Positions 26,253 through 34,892 of a DNA stretch of 64,000 bases are shown here, piece after piece. The stretch comes from DATJIG01 sp035493495 (GTDB lineage Bacteria > Pseudomonadota > Alphaproteobacteria > SMXQ01). The DNA lies in contig DATJIG010000257.1 in assembly GCA_035493495.1 (NCBI GenBank), positions 13,467-77,466 on the forward strand, read 5' to 3'. The stretch's first letter is position 1, and the number at the start of each line of letters is the position of its first letter. A model generated the notes under the pieces. That model saw nothing but the letters and a program-made list of their open reading frames with translations, made no database searches and was not told the origin of the DNA. A program made the position numbers and the translations under genes.

Positions 26253-27053
26253 ATGATCCTGCCGAACGACCTTCAGCGCCAAGAACTGGGGGATTTTCTT
26301 CGCGCCCAGCGTGCCCGCCTGACCCCCGAAGCCTTCGGGTTTCGCGGCGGGCGCCGCCGGACTCCCGGGCTCCGCCGCGAGGAAGTGGCCCAGCTCTGCG
26401 GCATGAGCGCCACCTGGTACACCTGGATCGAGCAGGGGCGCGACGTCTCGGCCTCGCCCTCCGCCCTCGCCCGCCTCGCCCGTATCCTCGGCTTGTCGAC
26501 GGCCGAACGCTCGTATCTGTTCGCGCTCGCCGGCAAGGCCGACCCCTCGTCCTCCTTCGATTCGAGCAACGACGTGCCGGCGGCGGTGATCGATGCTCTC
26601 ACCGCGATCGCCCTCCCCGCCTACGTGCTCGACCGCACGTGGACGGCCCGCGCCTGGAACGCGCGCGCTGAACGTCTGTTCGTCGGCTGGCTCGACGGAT
26701 CGAATGCGGCGATCGGCGGAGACCGAAACCTGCTGCGCTACGTGTTCCTCTCCGATCTCGCGCGGAAACTCATTCGCGACTGGCCCGAGCGCGCGAAGCG
26801 CGTCGTCGCCGAGTTCCGCGCTGACGCCGGACGCCATCTCGACGATCCGCCGATCAAGTCATTGATCGACGACTTGGCGGCGAGCAGCGAAACCTTCGCG
26901 CGGCTATGGACCGAGCACGCAGTGCTCGGTCGTGAGGGCGGCGAACGCACGTTCGATCATCCACTCGACGGACTGCTCCGTTACGAGCAAATCACGTTGG
27001 CCGTCGCGGCGCAGCCTGAGTTCAAGGTGGTGATGCTGGCGGAACGCGCGTAA
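26253..27053 (+). CDS. XRE family regulator with MmyB-like ligand domain
   Basis: The 266-aa protein has an N-terminal helix-turn-helix (about residues 25-80; RRTPGLRREEVAQLCGMS then YTWIEQGRD) and a C-terminal MmyB-like PAS-fold domain (WTARAWNARAERLF, RNLLRYVF, FDHPLDG, LTLAV-type ending). Members commonly regulate a divergently transcribed enzyme, often an SDR, and may bind fatty-acid-like ligands. Here the divergent gene is a methyltransferase. It converges with the HIT gene, 11 bp between stops. Confidence 0.92.
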   Translation: MILPNDLQRQELGDFLRAQRARLTPEAFGFRGGRRRTPGLRREEVAQLCGMSATWYTWIEQGRDVSASPSALARLARILGLSTAERSYLFALAGKADPSSSFDSSNDVPAAVIDALTAIALPAYVLDRTWTARAWNARAERLFVGWLDGSNAAIGGDRNLLRYVFLSDLARKLIRDWPERAKRVVAEFRADAGRHLDDPPIKSLIDDLAASSETFARLWTEHAVLGREGGERTFDHPLDGLLRYEQITLAVAAQPEFKVVMLAERA

Positions 27054-27064
27054 CGGCGCGTGGT

Positions 27065-27427
27065 CTACGCCTTTGCGACCATCCGCCCGAGCGGCCGGCC
27101 GGCGAAGATGTGGAGATGGAAGTGCGGCACTTCCTGTCCGCCATCGACCCCGGTGTTGGCGAGCACGCGGTAGCCCTTCTTATCGGCGCCGAGATCGCGC
27201 GCAATCTTGCCGGCCGCGCGGACGAAGCAGGCGATTTCATCGTCCGAAGCCGTGGCCGAAAAATCGTCCCACGAGACGTACGCGCCTTTCGGGATCACAA
27301 GGACGTGGATCGGCGCCTGCGGGTTGATGTCGTGGAATGCGAGAACGTGTTCGTCCTCGTAGACCTTCTTGCACGGTATCTCGCCGCGCAGAATCTTCGC
27401 GAAGACGTTGTTCGGATCGTAAGCCAT
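27065..27427 (-). CDS. HIT family (HINT-like) nucleotide hydrolase
   Basis: The 120-aa protein starts MAYDPNNVFAKILRGEIPCKKVYED and carries the histidine triad in the segment EVPHFHLHIFAGR. HIT/HINT proteins hydrolyse adenosine phosphoramidates and similar nucleotides. GGGAG upstream of ATG 27427 fixes the start. It is the last gene of the histidine operon, 41 bp after hisE, a frequent alphaproteobacterial arrangement. Confidence 0.93.
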   Translation of the reverse strand: MAYDPNNVFAKILRGEIPCKKVYEDEHVLAFHDINPQAPIHVLVIPKGAYVSWDDFSATASDDEIACFVRAAGKIARDLGADKKGYRVLANTGVDGGQEVPHFHLHIFAGRPLGRMVAKA

Positions 27428-27468
27428 GCGACGCTCCCGTTGTGACGCCATCGATTCGCACGGCCGCG

Positions 27469-27849
27469 CTACGAGTAGCTTTTCTTGCGCGACGCCTTTT
27501 CGGCTACTCCCGAACGACCCTCGCGCCGCGCGAGCTCCTTCCAGACGTCGTTCGGTTTCACGCCGCGGGCCGCCCACAGCACGAGCATGTGATAGACGAC
27601 GTCGGCGCACTCCATCACCAGCGCCTTCCGCTTTCCGTAGGCTCCCTCGATCACCGCCTCAACGGATTCTTCGCCGAACTTCTGCGCGATCTTGGCGGGC
27701 CCGCGGGAGAACAGCCGCGCGGTGTGCGAAGTCGAGGGATCGGCCTTCTTGCGCGACAGAATGACGCGGTAGAGGCGATCGAGGATCTCGGCGTCGACGG
27801 AGGAGGGGCGCTTTGTCTTCGTCTTTTTAGGGCTGGCTTTGCGCGGCAT
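27469..27849 (-). CDS. hisE: Phosphoribosyl-ATP pyrophosphatase
   Basis: HisE (126 aa) converts phosphoribosyl-ATP to phosphoribosyl-AMP, the second step of histidine synthesis. The MazG-like helical core is visible (AQKFGEESVEAVIEGAYG, ECADVVYHMLVLW). A Lys-rich N-terminal extension of about 17 residues precedes the core. HisI, the next enzyme, is not fused and not in this window. Confidence 0.95.
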   Translation of the reverse strand: MPRKASPKKTKTKRPSSVDAEILDRLYRVILSRKKADPSTSHTARLFSRGPAKIAQKFGEESVEAVIEGAYGKRKALVMECADVVYHMLVLWAARGVKPNDVWKELARREGRSGVAEKASRKKSYS

Positions 27850-27936
27850 GGGGTTTCCTTTCCGCCTTGCTACCAGATCGCAACGACAGCGGGAAGACGG
27901 GAGCGGGGAGGGATGGCGCGGAGCCGGGCAGGGGCC

Positions 27937-28722
27937 TTAGGCGGCGACGCCCGCAGCCGCGGTGTCCATGCGGACGGCGATGCCGGAGCGCCGCATGTAC
28001 TCCTTGGCTTCGAGCACGGAATGCTGGCCGAAGTGGAAGATCGACGCGGCCAGTACGGCGCTCGCATGGCCGTCCTTGATGCCGGCCGCAAGATCCTCGA
28101 GCGAGCCGACACCGCCGGAGGCGATCACCGGAATCGGCACGGCATCGGCGACGGCGCGGGTTAGCGCAAGGTCGAAGCCCGAACGCGTGCCGTCACGATC
28201 CATCGATGTCAGGAGGATTTCACCGGCACCGAGCGCCGCCATGCGCTTCGCCCACTCGACGGCGTCGAGCCCGGTGGTGCGACGACCGCCGTGGGTGAAG
28301 ATCTCCCATTTTCCCGGGCCGGTCGCCTTGGCATCGAGCGCCACAACGATGCACTGGCTGCCGAACTTGGCCGCCGCCTCGCCGACAAATTCGGGGCGCG
28401 CGACCGCCGCGGTGTTGATCGACACCTTGTCGGCGCCGGCGAGCAGCAACTTGCGGATGTCGTCGTTCGTTCGCACGCCTCCGCCGACGGTGAGCGGCAT
28501 GAAGCACTGCTCGGCTGTGGCGCGCACCACGTCGAGCAGCGTATCGCGGTTCTCGTGGCTCGCGGCGATGTCGAGGAAGCACAGCTCGTCGGCGCCCGCG
28601 CGATCGTACACGCGCGCCTGCTCGACCGGATCACCGGCGTCCTTGAGGTTGACGAAGTTCACGCCCTTGACGACGCGGCCGTCCTTGACGTCGAGGCAGG
28701 GGATGATGCGGGCTTTGAGCAT
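27937..28722 (-). CDS. hisF: Imidazole glycerol phosphate synthase, cyclase subunit
   Basis: HisF (261 aa) is a (beta/alpha)8 barrel that uses ammonia from HisH to form IGP and AICAR. The start MLKARIIPCLDVKDGRVVKG, the catalytic Asp in this strand and in LLTSMDRDGT, and the phosphate sites VGGGVRT and ASGGVGS are all present. It follows hisA by 7 bp and precedes hisE by 87 bp. Confidence 0.98.
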   Translation of the reverse strand: MLKARIIPCLDVKDGRVVKGVNFVNLKDAGDPVEQARVYDRAGADELCFLDIAASHENRDTLLDVVRATAEQCFMPLTVGGGVRTNDDIRKLLLAGADKVSINTAAVARPEFVGEAAAKFGSQCIVVALDAKATGPGKWEIFTHGGRRTTGLDAVEWAKRMAALGAGEILLTSMDRDGTRSGFDLALTRAVADAVPIPVIASGGVGSLEDLAAGIKDGHASAVLAASIFHFGQHSVLEAKEYMRRSGIAVRMDTAAAGVAA

Positions 28723-28729
28723 GATCGGG

Positions 28730-29464
28730 TCAGGACGCCATAAGCTTGAGCGCGGCCTTGGCCTCGATGCGCCCGTCGTAGATCGCCCGGCCGGCGATCA
28801 CGCCCTCTATGCCGGCGCCCGCTTCGCGCTTGAGCTCCTCGAGATCGGACAGCGACGACACGCCGCCTGAGGCGATCACCGGGGTCGTCAGCGCGAAGGC
28901 AAGATCGACCGTCGCCTCGACGTTGAGGCCGGCGGAGGTGCCGTCGCGGTTGATATCGGTGTAGATGATGGCCGCAACGCCCGAGTCCTCAAACTTGAGC
29001 GCGAGATCAAGCGCCTTGACCTCGGAGGTCTGGGCCCAGCCCTCAACCGCAACGAGTCCGTCGCGCGCGTCGATTCCGACGACGATGCGGCCGGGGAACT
29101 GCTTGCAGGCATCCTTCACCAGTTGCGGGTCGCGGAGTGCGACGGTGCCGAGGATGACGCGCTTCACGCCCTTCTTGAGCCACGTCGCGATGGTCGCAAG
29201 ATCGCGGATGCCGCCGCCGAGCTGCACCGGGATCGCGACCGACCTGAGGATGTTCGACACCGCGGTGTCGTTGACCGGCTTGCCTTCGACCGCGCCATTG
29301 AGATCGACGAGATGCAGGTACTGAAATCCGGTGGCCTCGAAGGCCTTGGCCTGGGCCGCAGGGTCGGTGTTGTAGACGGTGGCCATATCCATGTCGCCTT
29401 TGAACAGGCGCACGCACTGGCCGTCCTTGAGATCGATCGCGGGAAACAGAATCACGGACGCCAT
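28730..29464 (-). CDS. hisA: ProFAR isomerase
   Basis: HisA (244 aa) isomerises ProFAR to PRFAR, the substrate of HisF. The barrel shows two-fold repeat motifs: FPAIDLKDGQCVRL at the start with the catalytic Asp, QLGGGIRD, TDINRDGT with the second Asp, and ASGGVSS. Its start codon lies within the 3' end of hisH (13-base overlap), indicating coupling. Confidence 0.98.
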   Translation of the reverse strand: MASVILFPAIDLKDGQCVRLFKGDMDMATVYNTDPAAQAKAFEATGFQYLHLVDLNGAVEGKPVNDTAVSNILRSVAIPVQLGGGIRDLATIATWLKKGVKRVILGTVALRDPQLVKDACKQFPGRIVVGIDARDGLVAVEGWAQTSEVKALDLALKFEDSGVAAIIYTDINRDGTSAGLNVEATVDLAFALTTPVIASGGVSSLSDLEELKREAGAGIEGVIAGRAIYDGRIEAKAALKLMAS

Positions 29465-30102
29465 CCGAGGAAATTGGAAATCAGCGCGAGTCCCACCGCC
29501 TGGCTCTTCTCGGGGTGAAACTGCGTGCCGGCGATGTTGTCGCGCGCCACCGTGGCGACGATCGAGCCGCCGTATTCGACGGTCGCGATGGCATCCTCCG
29601 GGTTGTCGGGCGACAACGCAAAGGAATGCACAAAGTAGGCGTGCGATCCCGGCGCGAGGCCCGCGAGCAGGGGATGCGAGGGCGCCTTCAGCCGCAGGTC
29701 GTTCCAGCCCATATGCGGCACCTTGAGAGAGCGATCCTTGGGTTCAATCGCGGCGACGGTGCCGCCGATCCAGCCCAGGCCCTTGTGCTCGCCATGCTCG
29801 AGCCCGCGGGTGGCCATTAACTGCATGCCGACACAGATGCCGAGGAATGGCACGCCCCGCTTCCTCACCGATTCCTCGAGCGCTTCGACCATTCCGGGCA
29901 GAGCGTCGAGGCCGGCGCGGCAATCGCCGAACGCGCCGACACCGGGAAGCACGATGCGGTCGGCCCGCGCGATGTCTTCGGCCCGCGCCGTAACGGCGAC
30001 GGCGACGGCCACGCCGCGATCACTCGCGGCGCGCTCGAACGCCTTCGCCGCGGAACGCAGATTGCCCGAACCGTAATCGACGATGGCGAGACGTTCGGCC
30101 AT
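29452..30102 (-). CDS. hisH: Imidazole glycerol phosphate synthase, glutaminase subunit
   Basis: HisH (216 aa) is the class I glutamine amidotransferase partner of HisF. It has the oxyanion LPGVGAFGDC, the nucleophile elbow FLGICVGMQLM with the catalytic Cys, and the His-Glu pair in GTQFHPEKS. The ATG at 30102 overlaps the stop of the upstream DUF2628 gene (TGATG), which sets the start; the open frame upstream is not HisH-like. Confidence 0.98.
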   Translation of the reverse strand: MAERLAIVDYGSGNLRSAAKAFERAASDRGVAVAVAVTARAEDIARADRIVLPGVGAFGDCRAGLDALPGMVEALEESVRKRGVPFLGICVGMQLMATRGLEHGEHKGLGWIGGTVAAIEPKDRSLKVPHMGWNDLRLKAPSHPLLAGLAPGSHAYFVHSFALSPDNPEDAIATVEYGGSIVATVARDNIAGTQFHPEKSQAVGLALISNFLGWRP

Positions 30103-30536
30103 CAGACGCCCGCGAGCGGAAGAGGAGGGGGAGCAACCGGCGCGGTACGCGGGCGCGGCACAGCCATGTGCGTGACCGTCGCATCGAGATATCTTGCAAG
30201 CGCCTCGTCGATATTCCGTCCCGCTACGACGCCGGCATCGCGGAACCCACGGCGATCGAGCGAGCGGCGGCGCCAGTCGTTGCCGTGAGCGCCGATCAGC
30301 ACGGCGACTGCGAGTGAGATCACCGCCTGTGTCACAGGGGGAATGCGCGCGGCATCCAGGACGACGCTGATAATTAGATCGAGCGCGACGAGCGCCACCG
30401 TCACGAGCCACATGCGATGCGCCAGCGCCCAGAGCGGCCCGAAGAAGAACGCCGGCCACGAAAACCCTTCCTTCACCAGGACCGGGTCGGCCTGGTGTCG
30501 GGTCGCGGGCGGAACGTGGACCGTGTAGACGCGCAT
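30102..30536 (-). CDS. DUF2628 small membrane protein in the his operon
   Basis: The 144-aa protein begins MRVYTVHVPP, contains the family motif VKEGFSWPAFFFGPLWAL, and has two or three hydrophobic segments (about residues 28-100), then a Pro-rich tail. DUF2628 proteins are uncharacterised. It sits between hisB and hisH with a TGATG overlap, so it is cotranscribed with the histidine genes. Confidence 0.85.
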   Translation of the reverse strand: MRVYTVHVPPATRHQADPVLVKEGFSWPAFFFGPLWALAHRMWLVTVALVALDLIISVVLDAARIPPVTQAVISLAVAVLIGAHGNDWRRRSLDRRGFRDAGVVAGRNIDEALARYLDATVTHMAVPRPRTAPVAPPPLPLAGV

Positions 30537-30571
30537 CCTTGAAACGATCGGTTGAACGAGAGGCGGTTGAA

Positions 30572-31171
30572 CTACATCGACCCGCCGAGAACACCCTTGG
30601 TCGACGGAATCTGCGCGCCCTTGCGCGGATCGAGCTCGACCGCCGCGCGCAGCGCCTGGGCGAGTCCCTTGAAGCAGGACTCGATGATGTGGTGCGTGTT
30701 CTCGCCGTAGAGATTCTCGACGTGCAGCGTGATGCCGCCCGCCTGCGCGAACGCCTGGAACCACTCGTGGAACAGCTCGGTGTCCATGTCGCCAATCTTC
30801 GGGCGCGGGAAGCGCACCTTCCAGATCAGATACGGACGGTTCGACGCATCGAGCGAGACGCGCGTCAGCGTCTCGTCCATTGGAACATAGGCGTGGCCAT
30901 AACGTGTGATGCCCGCGCGATCGCCGAGCGCCTTCGACACGGCTTCGCCCATGGTGATGCCGGTGTCTTCCGTCGTGTGGTGCTGATCGATATGGAGGTC
31001 GCCCTTCGCCTCCAGCGTCAGGTCGATCAGGCTGTGGCGCGAGAGCTGCTCAAGCATGTGGTCGAGGAAGCCGATGCCTGTCGCGACCTTGTAGACCCCG
31101 GTGCCGTCGAGGTTCACGGTCGCGCTGATCGCGGTTTCCTTGGTCTTGCGCGTGATGGTGGCCTGGCGCAT
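30572..31171 (-). CDS. hisB: Imidazoleglycerol-phosphate dehydratase
   Basis: HisB (199 aa), a single-function IGP dehydratase without the phosphatase domain of enterobacterial HisB. The Mn-binding repeats are visible as GFLDHMLEQLSRH, DLHIDQHHTTEDTG, and later FHEWFQAFAQAG and ENTHHIIESCFK. ATG 31171 gives the conserved start MRQATITRKTKET. It is the first gene of the his cluster here; 169 bp of non-coding sequence precedes it. Confidence 0.97.
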   Translation of the reverse strand: MRQATITRKTKETAISATVNLDGTGVYKVATGIGFLDHMLEQLSRHSLIDLTLEAKGDLHIDQHHTTEDTGITMGEAVSKALGDRAGITRYGHAYVPMDETLTRVSLDASNRPYLIWKVRFPRPKIGDMDTELFHEWFQAFAQAGGITLHVENLYGENTHHIIESCFKGLAQALRAAVELDPRKGAQIPSTKGVLGGSM

Positions 31172-31340
31172 GGCGACGTCCGGAGATCGATTTGGGGTGC
31201 GGCGGATGTCCCTCCCGCCCGGACCCGTCATTTAGCAGGAAGAGGCGGAAATCGAAAGGAATTCCGGCTTTTGCCGAGCCCCGGCAGAGGCGGTATGCGG
31301 CAGGCGCGGAGCCTATTCGGCGCGATTTTCAGCCGAATCC

Positions 31341-31709
31341 TCAGCCGTGCGGCGGTTCGGGAGCCTTCAGTAGCCCCAAAGCCGCGTCCAAAGCCGCATC
31401 GTCCATCTCGCCGATGCACTCCGCCAGCCGGTTGGCGAGCTCGGTCGCCTTCGGAGAAAGGCCGGAGGTGTCGACCACCACGCGGGGGTGGGAAATCGCC
31501 GCGAGGCGGTGAATTTCCTCGGCTTCGTCCCAGATCACGTTGAAGAAGCTGCAAATCTGGCGCAGCAGCACCGGTGTCGGGCGGCCGCGGTGGCCATGCT
31601 CGAGCGCCGACAGGTAGGCCGGCGAGATCTGGAGATCGTGGGCCATGCGCTTGAGCGTGATGCCGCGGGCGCGTCGAAGCTCGCGCATTTTGGCGCCAAA
31701 CGGCGTCAT
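31341..31709 (-). CDS. Small XRE family helix-turn-helix regulator
   Basis: The 122-aa protein has a lambda-repressor-type HTH in the N-terminal 70 residues (MRELRRARGITLKRMAHDLQ, SPAYLSALEHG) and a helical tail. It is the third gene of mltA-smr-xre; its ATG overlaps the smr stop (ATGA), and AAAGAGGG precedes it. This linkage is conserved in alphaproteobacteria, but its targets are not known to me. Confidence 0.88.
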   Translation of the reverse strand: MTPFGAKMRELRRARGITLKRMAHDLQISPAYLSALEHGHRGRPTPVLLRQICSFFNVIWDEAEEIHRLAAISHPRVVVDTSGLSPKATELANRLAECIGEMDDAALDAALGLLKAPEPPHG

Positions 31710-32260
31710 CGGCCCTCTTTCCGGCGCAGCAGCACGTAGAACGCGCCCTCGCCGCCGTGGCGCGGCGCGGCCGGCCGCCAAGCGAGGACCGAGCGCGCGA
31801 GCGTGCCTTCGCTGAGCCAGCGCGGCAGCTCGCTCCGCAGCACGCCTTCGCCCCCTTTCATGGTGCCCTTGCCGGTGATCACCAGTGCAATGCGACCGCC
31901 GTCGGACGCAAGCCCCGACAGAAAGCGCATCACCGCGCGATGGGCCTCGTCGCGCGTCAGCCCGTGGAGATCGAGGCGGTCCGCGACCTCGACCGAGCCG
32001 CGCCGCATCCGGCGTTCGGCCGTCCGGTGCAGTCGCTCCCGTGATTCGGGCATTAGCGGCTTGTGCTCCGCGCGAGGAGCTGATGTCTGGGGCGCGGCGG
32101 GAGCAGGGCGCGGCGATTCCTGTTTCCTAGCATTCGCCGGTGGCTGCGCCGGTGCGCGCTTTGGTGCTTTGCGGAGCGGATTCACCTGCCCCGCGACATG
32201 CGCCCATAGTGCTGCGTCTTCCTCGTCGAGGATCGCGTTGCGCCCCGACGCGGCGATCAT
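31706..32260 (-). CDS. Smr domain protein
   Basis: The 184-aa protein has a Pro/Ala-rich, basic N-terminal half and a C-terminal Smr domain (RLDLHGLTRDEAH with the LDxH motif, then VITGKGT and the LRSELPRWL helix). Smr domains of the MutS2 family are nucleases that act on DNA or RNA; the stand-alone role is uncertain. The ATG at 32260 overlaps the mltA stop (ATGA). Confidence 0.9.
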   Translation of the reverse strand: MIAASGRNAILDEEDAALWAHVAGQVNPLRKAPKRAPAQPPANARKQESPRPAPAAPQTSAPRAEHKPLMPESRERLHRTAERRMRRGSVEVADRLDLHGLTRDEAHRAVMRFLSGLASDGGRIALVITGKGTMKGGEGVLRSELPRWLSEGTLARSVLAWRPAAPRHGGEGAFYVLLRRKEGR

Positions 32261-33465
32261 CGCCGAGCCTCTGTGACCGGAACGACGTCGCGCGGCAGCA
32301 GGAAGTAGTAGTTGCCGAACTCGCGCATCAGCCCGGCACGCTCGCCTGCGGCATGTCCCGTGCCCCAGAAGACGTCGCCGCGCACCGGTCCTGTGATCGC
32401 GCCACCGGTGTCCTGCGCGACCACGAGCCGCTGCGTCTGGAATTCCGGCCGGTCGGGATTTTGCGACGCCACCCAGACCGGAATGCCGAGCGGCACGTAT
32501 CGGCGATCGACTGCGAGACTGCGACCGGCTGTCAGCGTCACCCCCTGGGCACCATCGGGTCCTTCGCGCGCCGGTTCTCGCTTGGGCAACGCACGGAAGA
32601 ACACATAGGAGGGATTCGCCGCCATCACCGCATTGGCCGCGGTCGGATTTGCCTCGAGCCAGGCGCGGATCGACTGCATCGAGACGTCGTCCTTCGCGAG
32701 CGCGCCACGATCGACAAGCACGCGACCGATAGCGCGATAGGGATGGCCGTTTTTCGCCGCGTAGCCGACGCGCATCATATCGCCGCTGGCAAGGCGAACG
32801 ACGCCAGAGCCCTGGATCTGCAGGAAGAACGCGTCGACCGCGTTGTCGACCCATGCCAGCACCGGCGCGTTGTCACCGAGGCCAGAAGCCTCGATCGCGG
32901 CGCGATCGGGATAGGGACGGAACTTGTTGCCGACGACCCGGCCGATGATCTGTTTTCCGGACAGCGCCGAGTCGAACTCGCTGAGATCGGCGGTCACGAG
33001 GTCCTTCGGCATGCCGTAGATCGGAACCGCATAACGAGCGGATTTCACCTTCGCGCCATCGAGTTCGATCTCGTAGTAGCCGGTGAACAACCCCTTGGGC
33101 TCGGTGTTGTTGGCGGCGCGGTAGGGGCGAAAACGCTGCGTCAGGAAAGCGCGCGCCGCAGCCTCGTCGCCCGGGGCGAGTCGCGCAGCCTCGGCGCACA
33201 AGGGCTGCCAGTCGCGGGCTCGGCCCGCCTCGGGCAAGGCCTGGCTGAGCACGGCCTCGGCCGGCCGGCGGGCATTCGCGGCGCAGGAGCGGAGGAATGC
33301 CGGGATCGCGTCGGCGACCTTGTCGTCCGACCAGCCGGGCAGGTCGGTGAATGATACCGGTGCGGCGACGAGCTTGTCAGCCGGACGGGGCACCGGCCTC
33401 GGCGCACATCCCGCGATCAGCAACAGGAGGAGAACGCCGAGGATAACCGCGCTGCGCGAACGCAC
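32257..33465 (-). CDS. mltA: Membrane-bound lytic murein transglycosylase A
   Basis: MltA (402 aa) cleaves peptidoglycan to 1,6-anhydromuropeptides from the outer membrane. A GTG start at 33465 gives a short signal peptide with lipobox LIAGC; sequence further upstream overlaps the preceding gene. The MltA domain has FTGYYEIELDG, and the 3D domain has VAQDTGGAITGPVRGD with the catalytic Asp and FWGTG. It lies 4 bp after the tim44-like gene, in a fixed alphaproteobacterial order. Confidence 0.94.
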   Translation of the reverse strand: MRSRSAVILGVLLLLLIAGCAPRPVPRPADKLVAAPVSFTDLPGWSDDKVADAIPAFLRSCAANARRPAEAVLSQALPEAGRARDWQPLCAEAARLAPGDEAAARAFLTQRFRPYRAANNTEPKGLFTGYYEIELDGAKVKSARYAVPIYGMPKDLVTADLSEFDSALSGKQIIGRVVGNKFRPYPDRAAIEASGLGDNAPVLAWVDNAVDAFFLQIQGSGVVRLASGDMMRVGYAAKNGHPYRAIGRVLVDRGALAKDDVSMQSIRAWLEANPTAANAVMAANPSYVFFRALPKREPAREGPDGAQGVTLTAGRSLAVDRRYVPLGIPVWVASQNPDRPEFQTQRLVVAQDTGGAITGPVRGDVFWGTGHAAGERAGLMREFGNYYFLLPRDVVPVTEARR

Positions 33466-33469
33466 CGCG

Positions 33470-34141
33470 CTAATGGGTGGCGTCGGTCGCCACCAGGATC
33501 CAATTGGGATCGCTCGACCGGGTGTTGCGGGCATAGGTCCAAACGTCGGTCACTTCCGCGATGCGATCGGCATCGCCGTCCACAACCTGGCCGGCGGTAT
33601 CACGCGTGACGTTGATCTGCTCGCTGATATAGCGGACGGCGACAGCGGCTGTCGTGCCTTCCATTCGCGCCGACACCAGGTCGGCGTCGCGAATCCGCAC
33701 GATCGTCGTTTCGTGAACCTGACCAGCCGCCTTGCGGTTGCGGATCTCAGCGCTGAAACCGTCGAAAACCTCGGTTGAGAGCAGTGGCTTGAGCTTGGCC
33801 TCGTCTCCGGCAGCGAAGGCGGTGACGATGTACTCGAACGCTGCCCGGGCGCCGTTGGAGAATTCCTGCTCATCGAACGTCGGATCGGCGACCTTGATCT
33901 GCGCCAAGCCAGCGTTCAGCGATCCCGGCGCCGGACCAGGCGTCGCCAATGGACCGCTGCTCGACGGCGGCAGAGCCTCCGGCGCGCGCTGCGCCGGTTG
34001 CGGCGGCGCCGGACGGAACGGATCGGGACGCTGGCGCTCGTTGCCGGTGCGACGGCCAAGCACGCTGCGCAGGCGCAGAATGATGAACGCTGCGACCAGC
34101 GCCAGGAAGATGATGTCGAAAAACTGGAAACCGCCGCTCAT
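33470..34141 (-). CDS. Tim44/TimA family inner-membrane protein
   Basis: The 223-aa protein has one N-terminal membrane helix (FFDIIFLALVAAFIILRLRSVLG), a Pro-rich linker and a C-terminal Tim44-like domain (FEYIVTAFAAGDEAKLKPLL through VWTYARNTRSSDPNWIL). Caulobacter TimA is the bacterial relative of mitochondrial Tim44; its bacterial function is not settled. It is divergent from secB. Confidence 0.92.
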   Translation of the reverse strand: MSGGFQFFDIIFLALVAAFIILRLRSVLGRRTGNERQRPDPFRPAPPQPAQRAPEALPPSSSGPLATPGPAPGSLNAGLAQIKVADPTFDEQEFSNGARAAFEYIVTAFAAGDEAKLKPLLSTEVFDGFSAEIRNRKAAGQVHETTIVRIRDADLVSARMEGTTAAVAVRYISEQINVTRDTAGQVVDGDADRIAEVTDVWTYARNTRSSDPNWILVATDATH

Positions 34142-34346
34142 TGCGAAACACCCGCGGATCGTCCGCGCTCGGGATACGGCGCGCCTACTCCTAACCTAAC
34201 AACGGGACAGCCGGTTTTCCACCCCTGGCGGCGGATTTCGCGCCGGAGCACCGCACCGAGGGGGCTCGGTTGCGCCTCCGGGCGCGCCATGGTAACCGAA
34301 CGCCGACCGTAGCCTGCCCCATTCGCGCAACAAAGGACCGGGACCG

Positions 34347-34874
34347 ATGTCCGATCCCACATCCCCGACCATCGGCTCCCCCTTTATCGACGGCGTCCTT
34401 ACGCTGCCCGCCGAGCATCCAGGGGTTCACACGCTTACCCAGTACCTGCGGGACCTGTCGTTCGAGAATCCTCGGCCCTTCAGCCGCTCACGCGGCACCG
34501 AGCGGGATCCGCACTTTGACATCATCGTCGGCGTCCACAGTCGGCCGGGCGACGAGCCGGGCGCATGGATGGTCGACCTATCGATCCGCGCCGAGGCGCG
34601 GGACGACGAGCAGAACGTGATGTTCCTGGCAGAGATCGTCTACACCGGCTGCTACGTGATCACCAATGTGGCCGACGACCGGATCGAGACCGTCCTCCAC
34701 ATGACCTGCGCGCCGCTGTTGTTCCCCTACGCGCGCCACATCCTCGACGAAGCGATCCAGCGCGGCGGCTACCCGCCGCTGCATCTGACCGTGTCGATGC
34801 ACGAGTTCGCGACGCTGTTCGAGCGCCACCTCGAGCGCAAGAAGCGCGAAGCGGCGACGAAGGGCCTCGCCTGA
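34347..34874 (+). CDS. secB: Protein-export chaperone SecB
   Basis: SecB (175 aa) keeps Sec substrates unfolded and delivers them to SecA. The family core is visible: TQYLRDLSFENPRP, EIVYTGCYVI, CAPLLFPYARHILDEAIQRGGYPPLHL. It has a longer N-terminus than enterobacterial SecB. AAAGGA precedes the ATG. Its position between the tim44 and dnaQ clusters is the usual alphaproteobacterial one. Confidence 0.97.
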   Translation: MSDPTSPTIGSPFIDGVLTLPAEHPGVHTLTQYLRDLSFENPRPFSRSRGTERDPHFDIIVGVHSRPGDEPGAWMVDLSIRAEARDDEQNVMFLAEIVYTGCYVITNVADDRIETVLHMTCAPLLFPYARHILDEAIQRGGYPPLHLTVSMHEFATLFERHLERKKREAATKGLA

Positions 34875-34892
34875 CCCGAACGCCTCAGCGCG

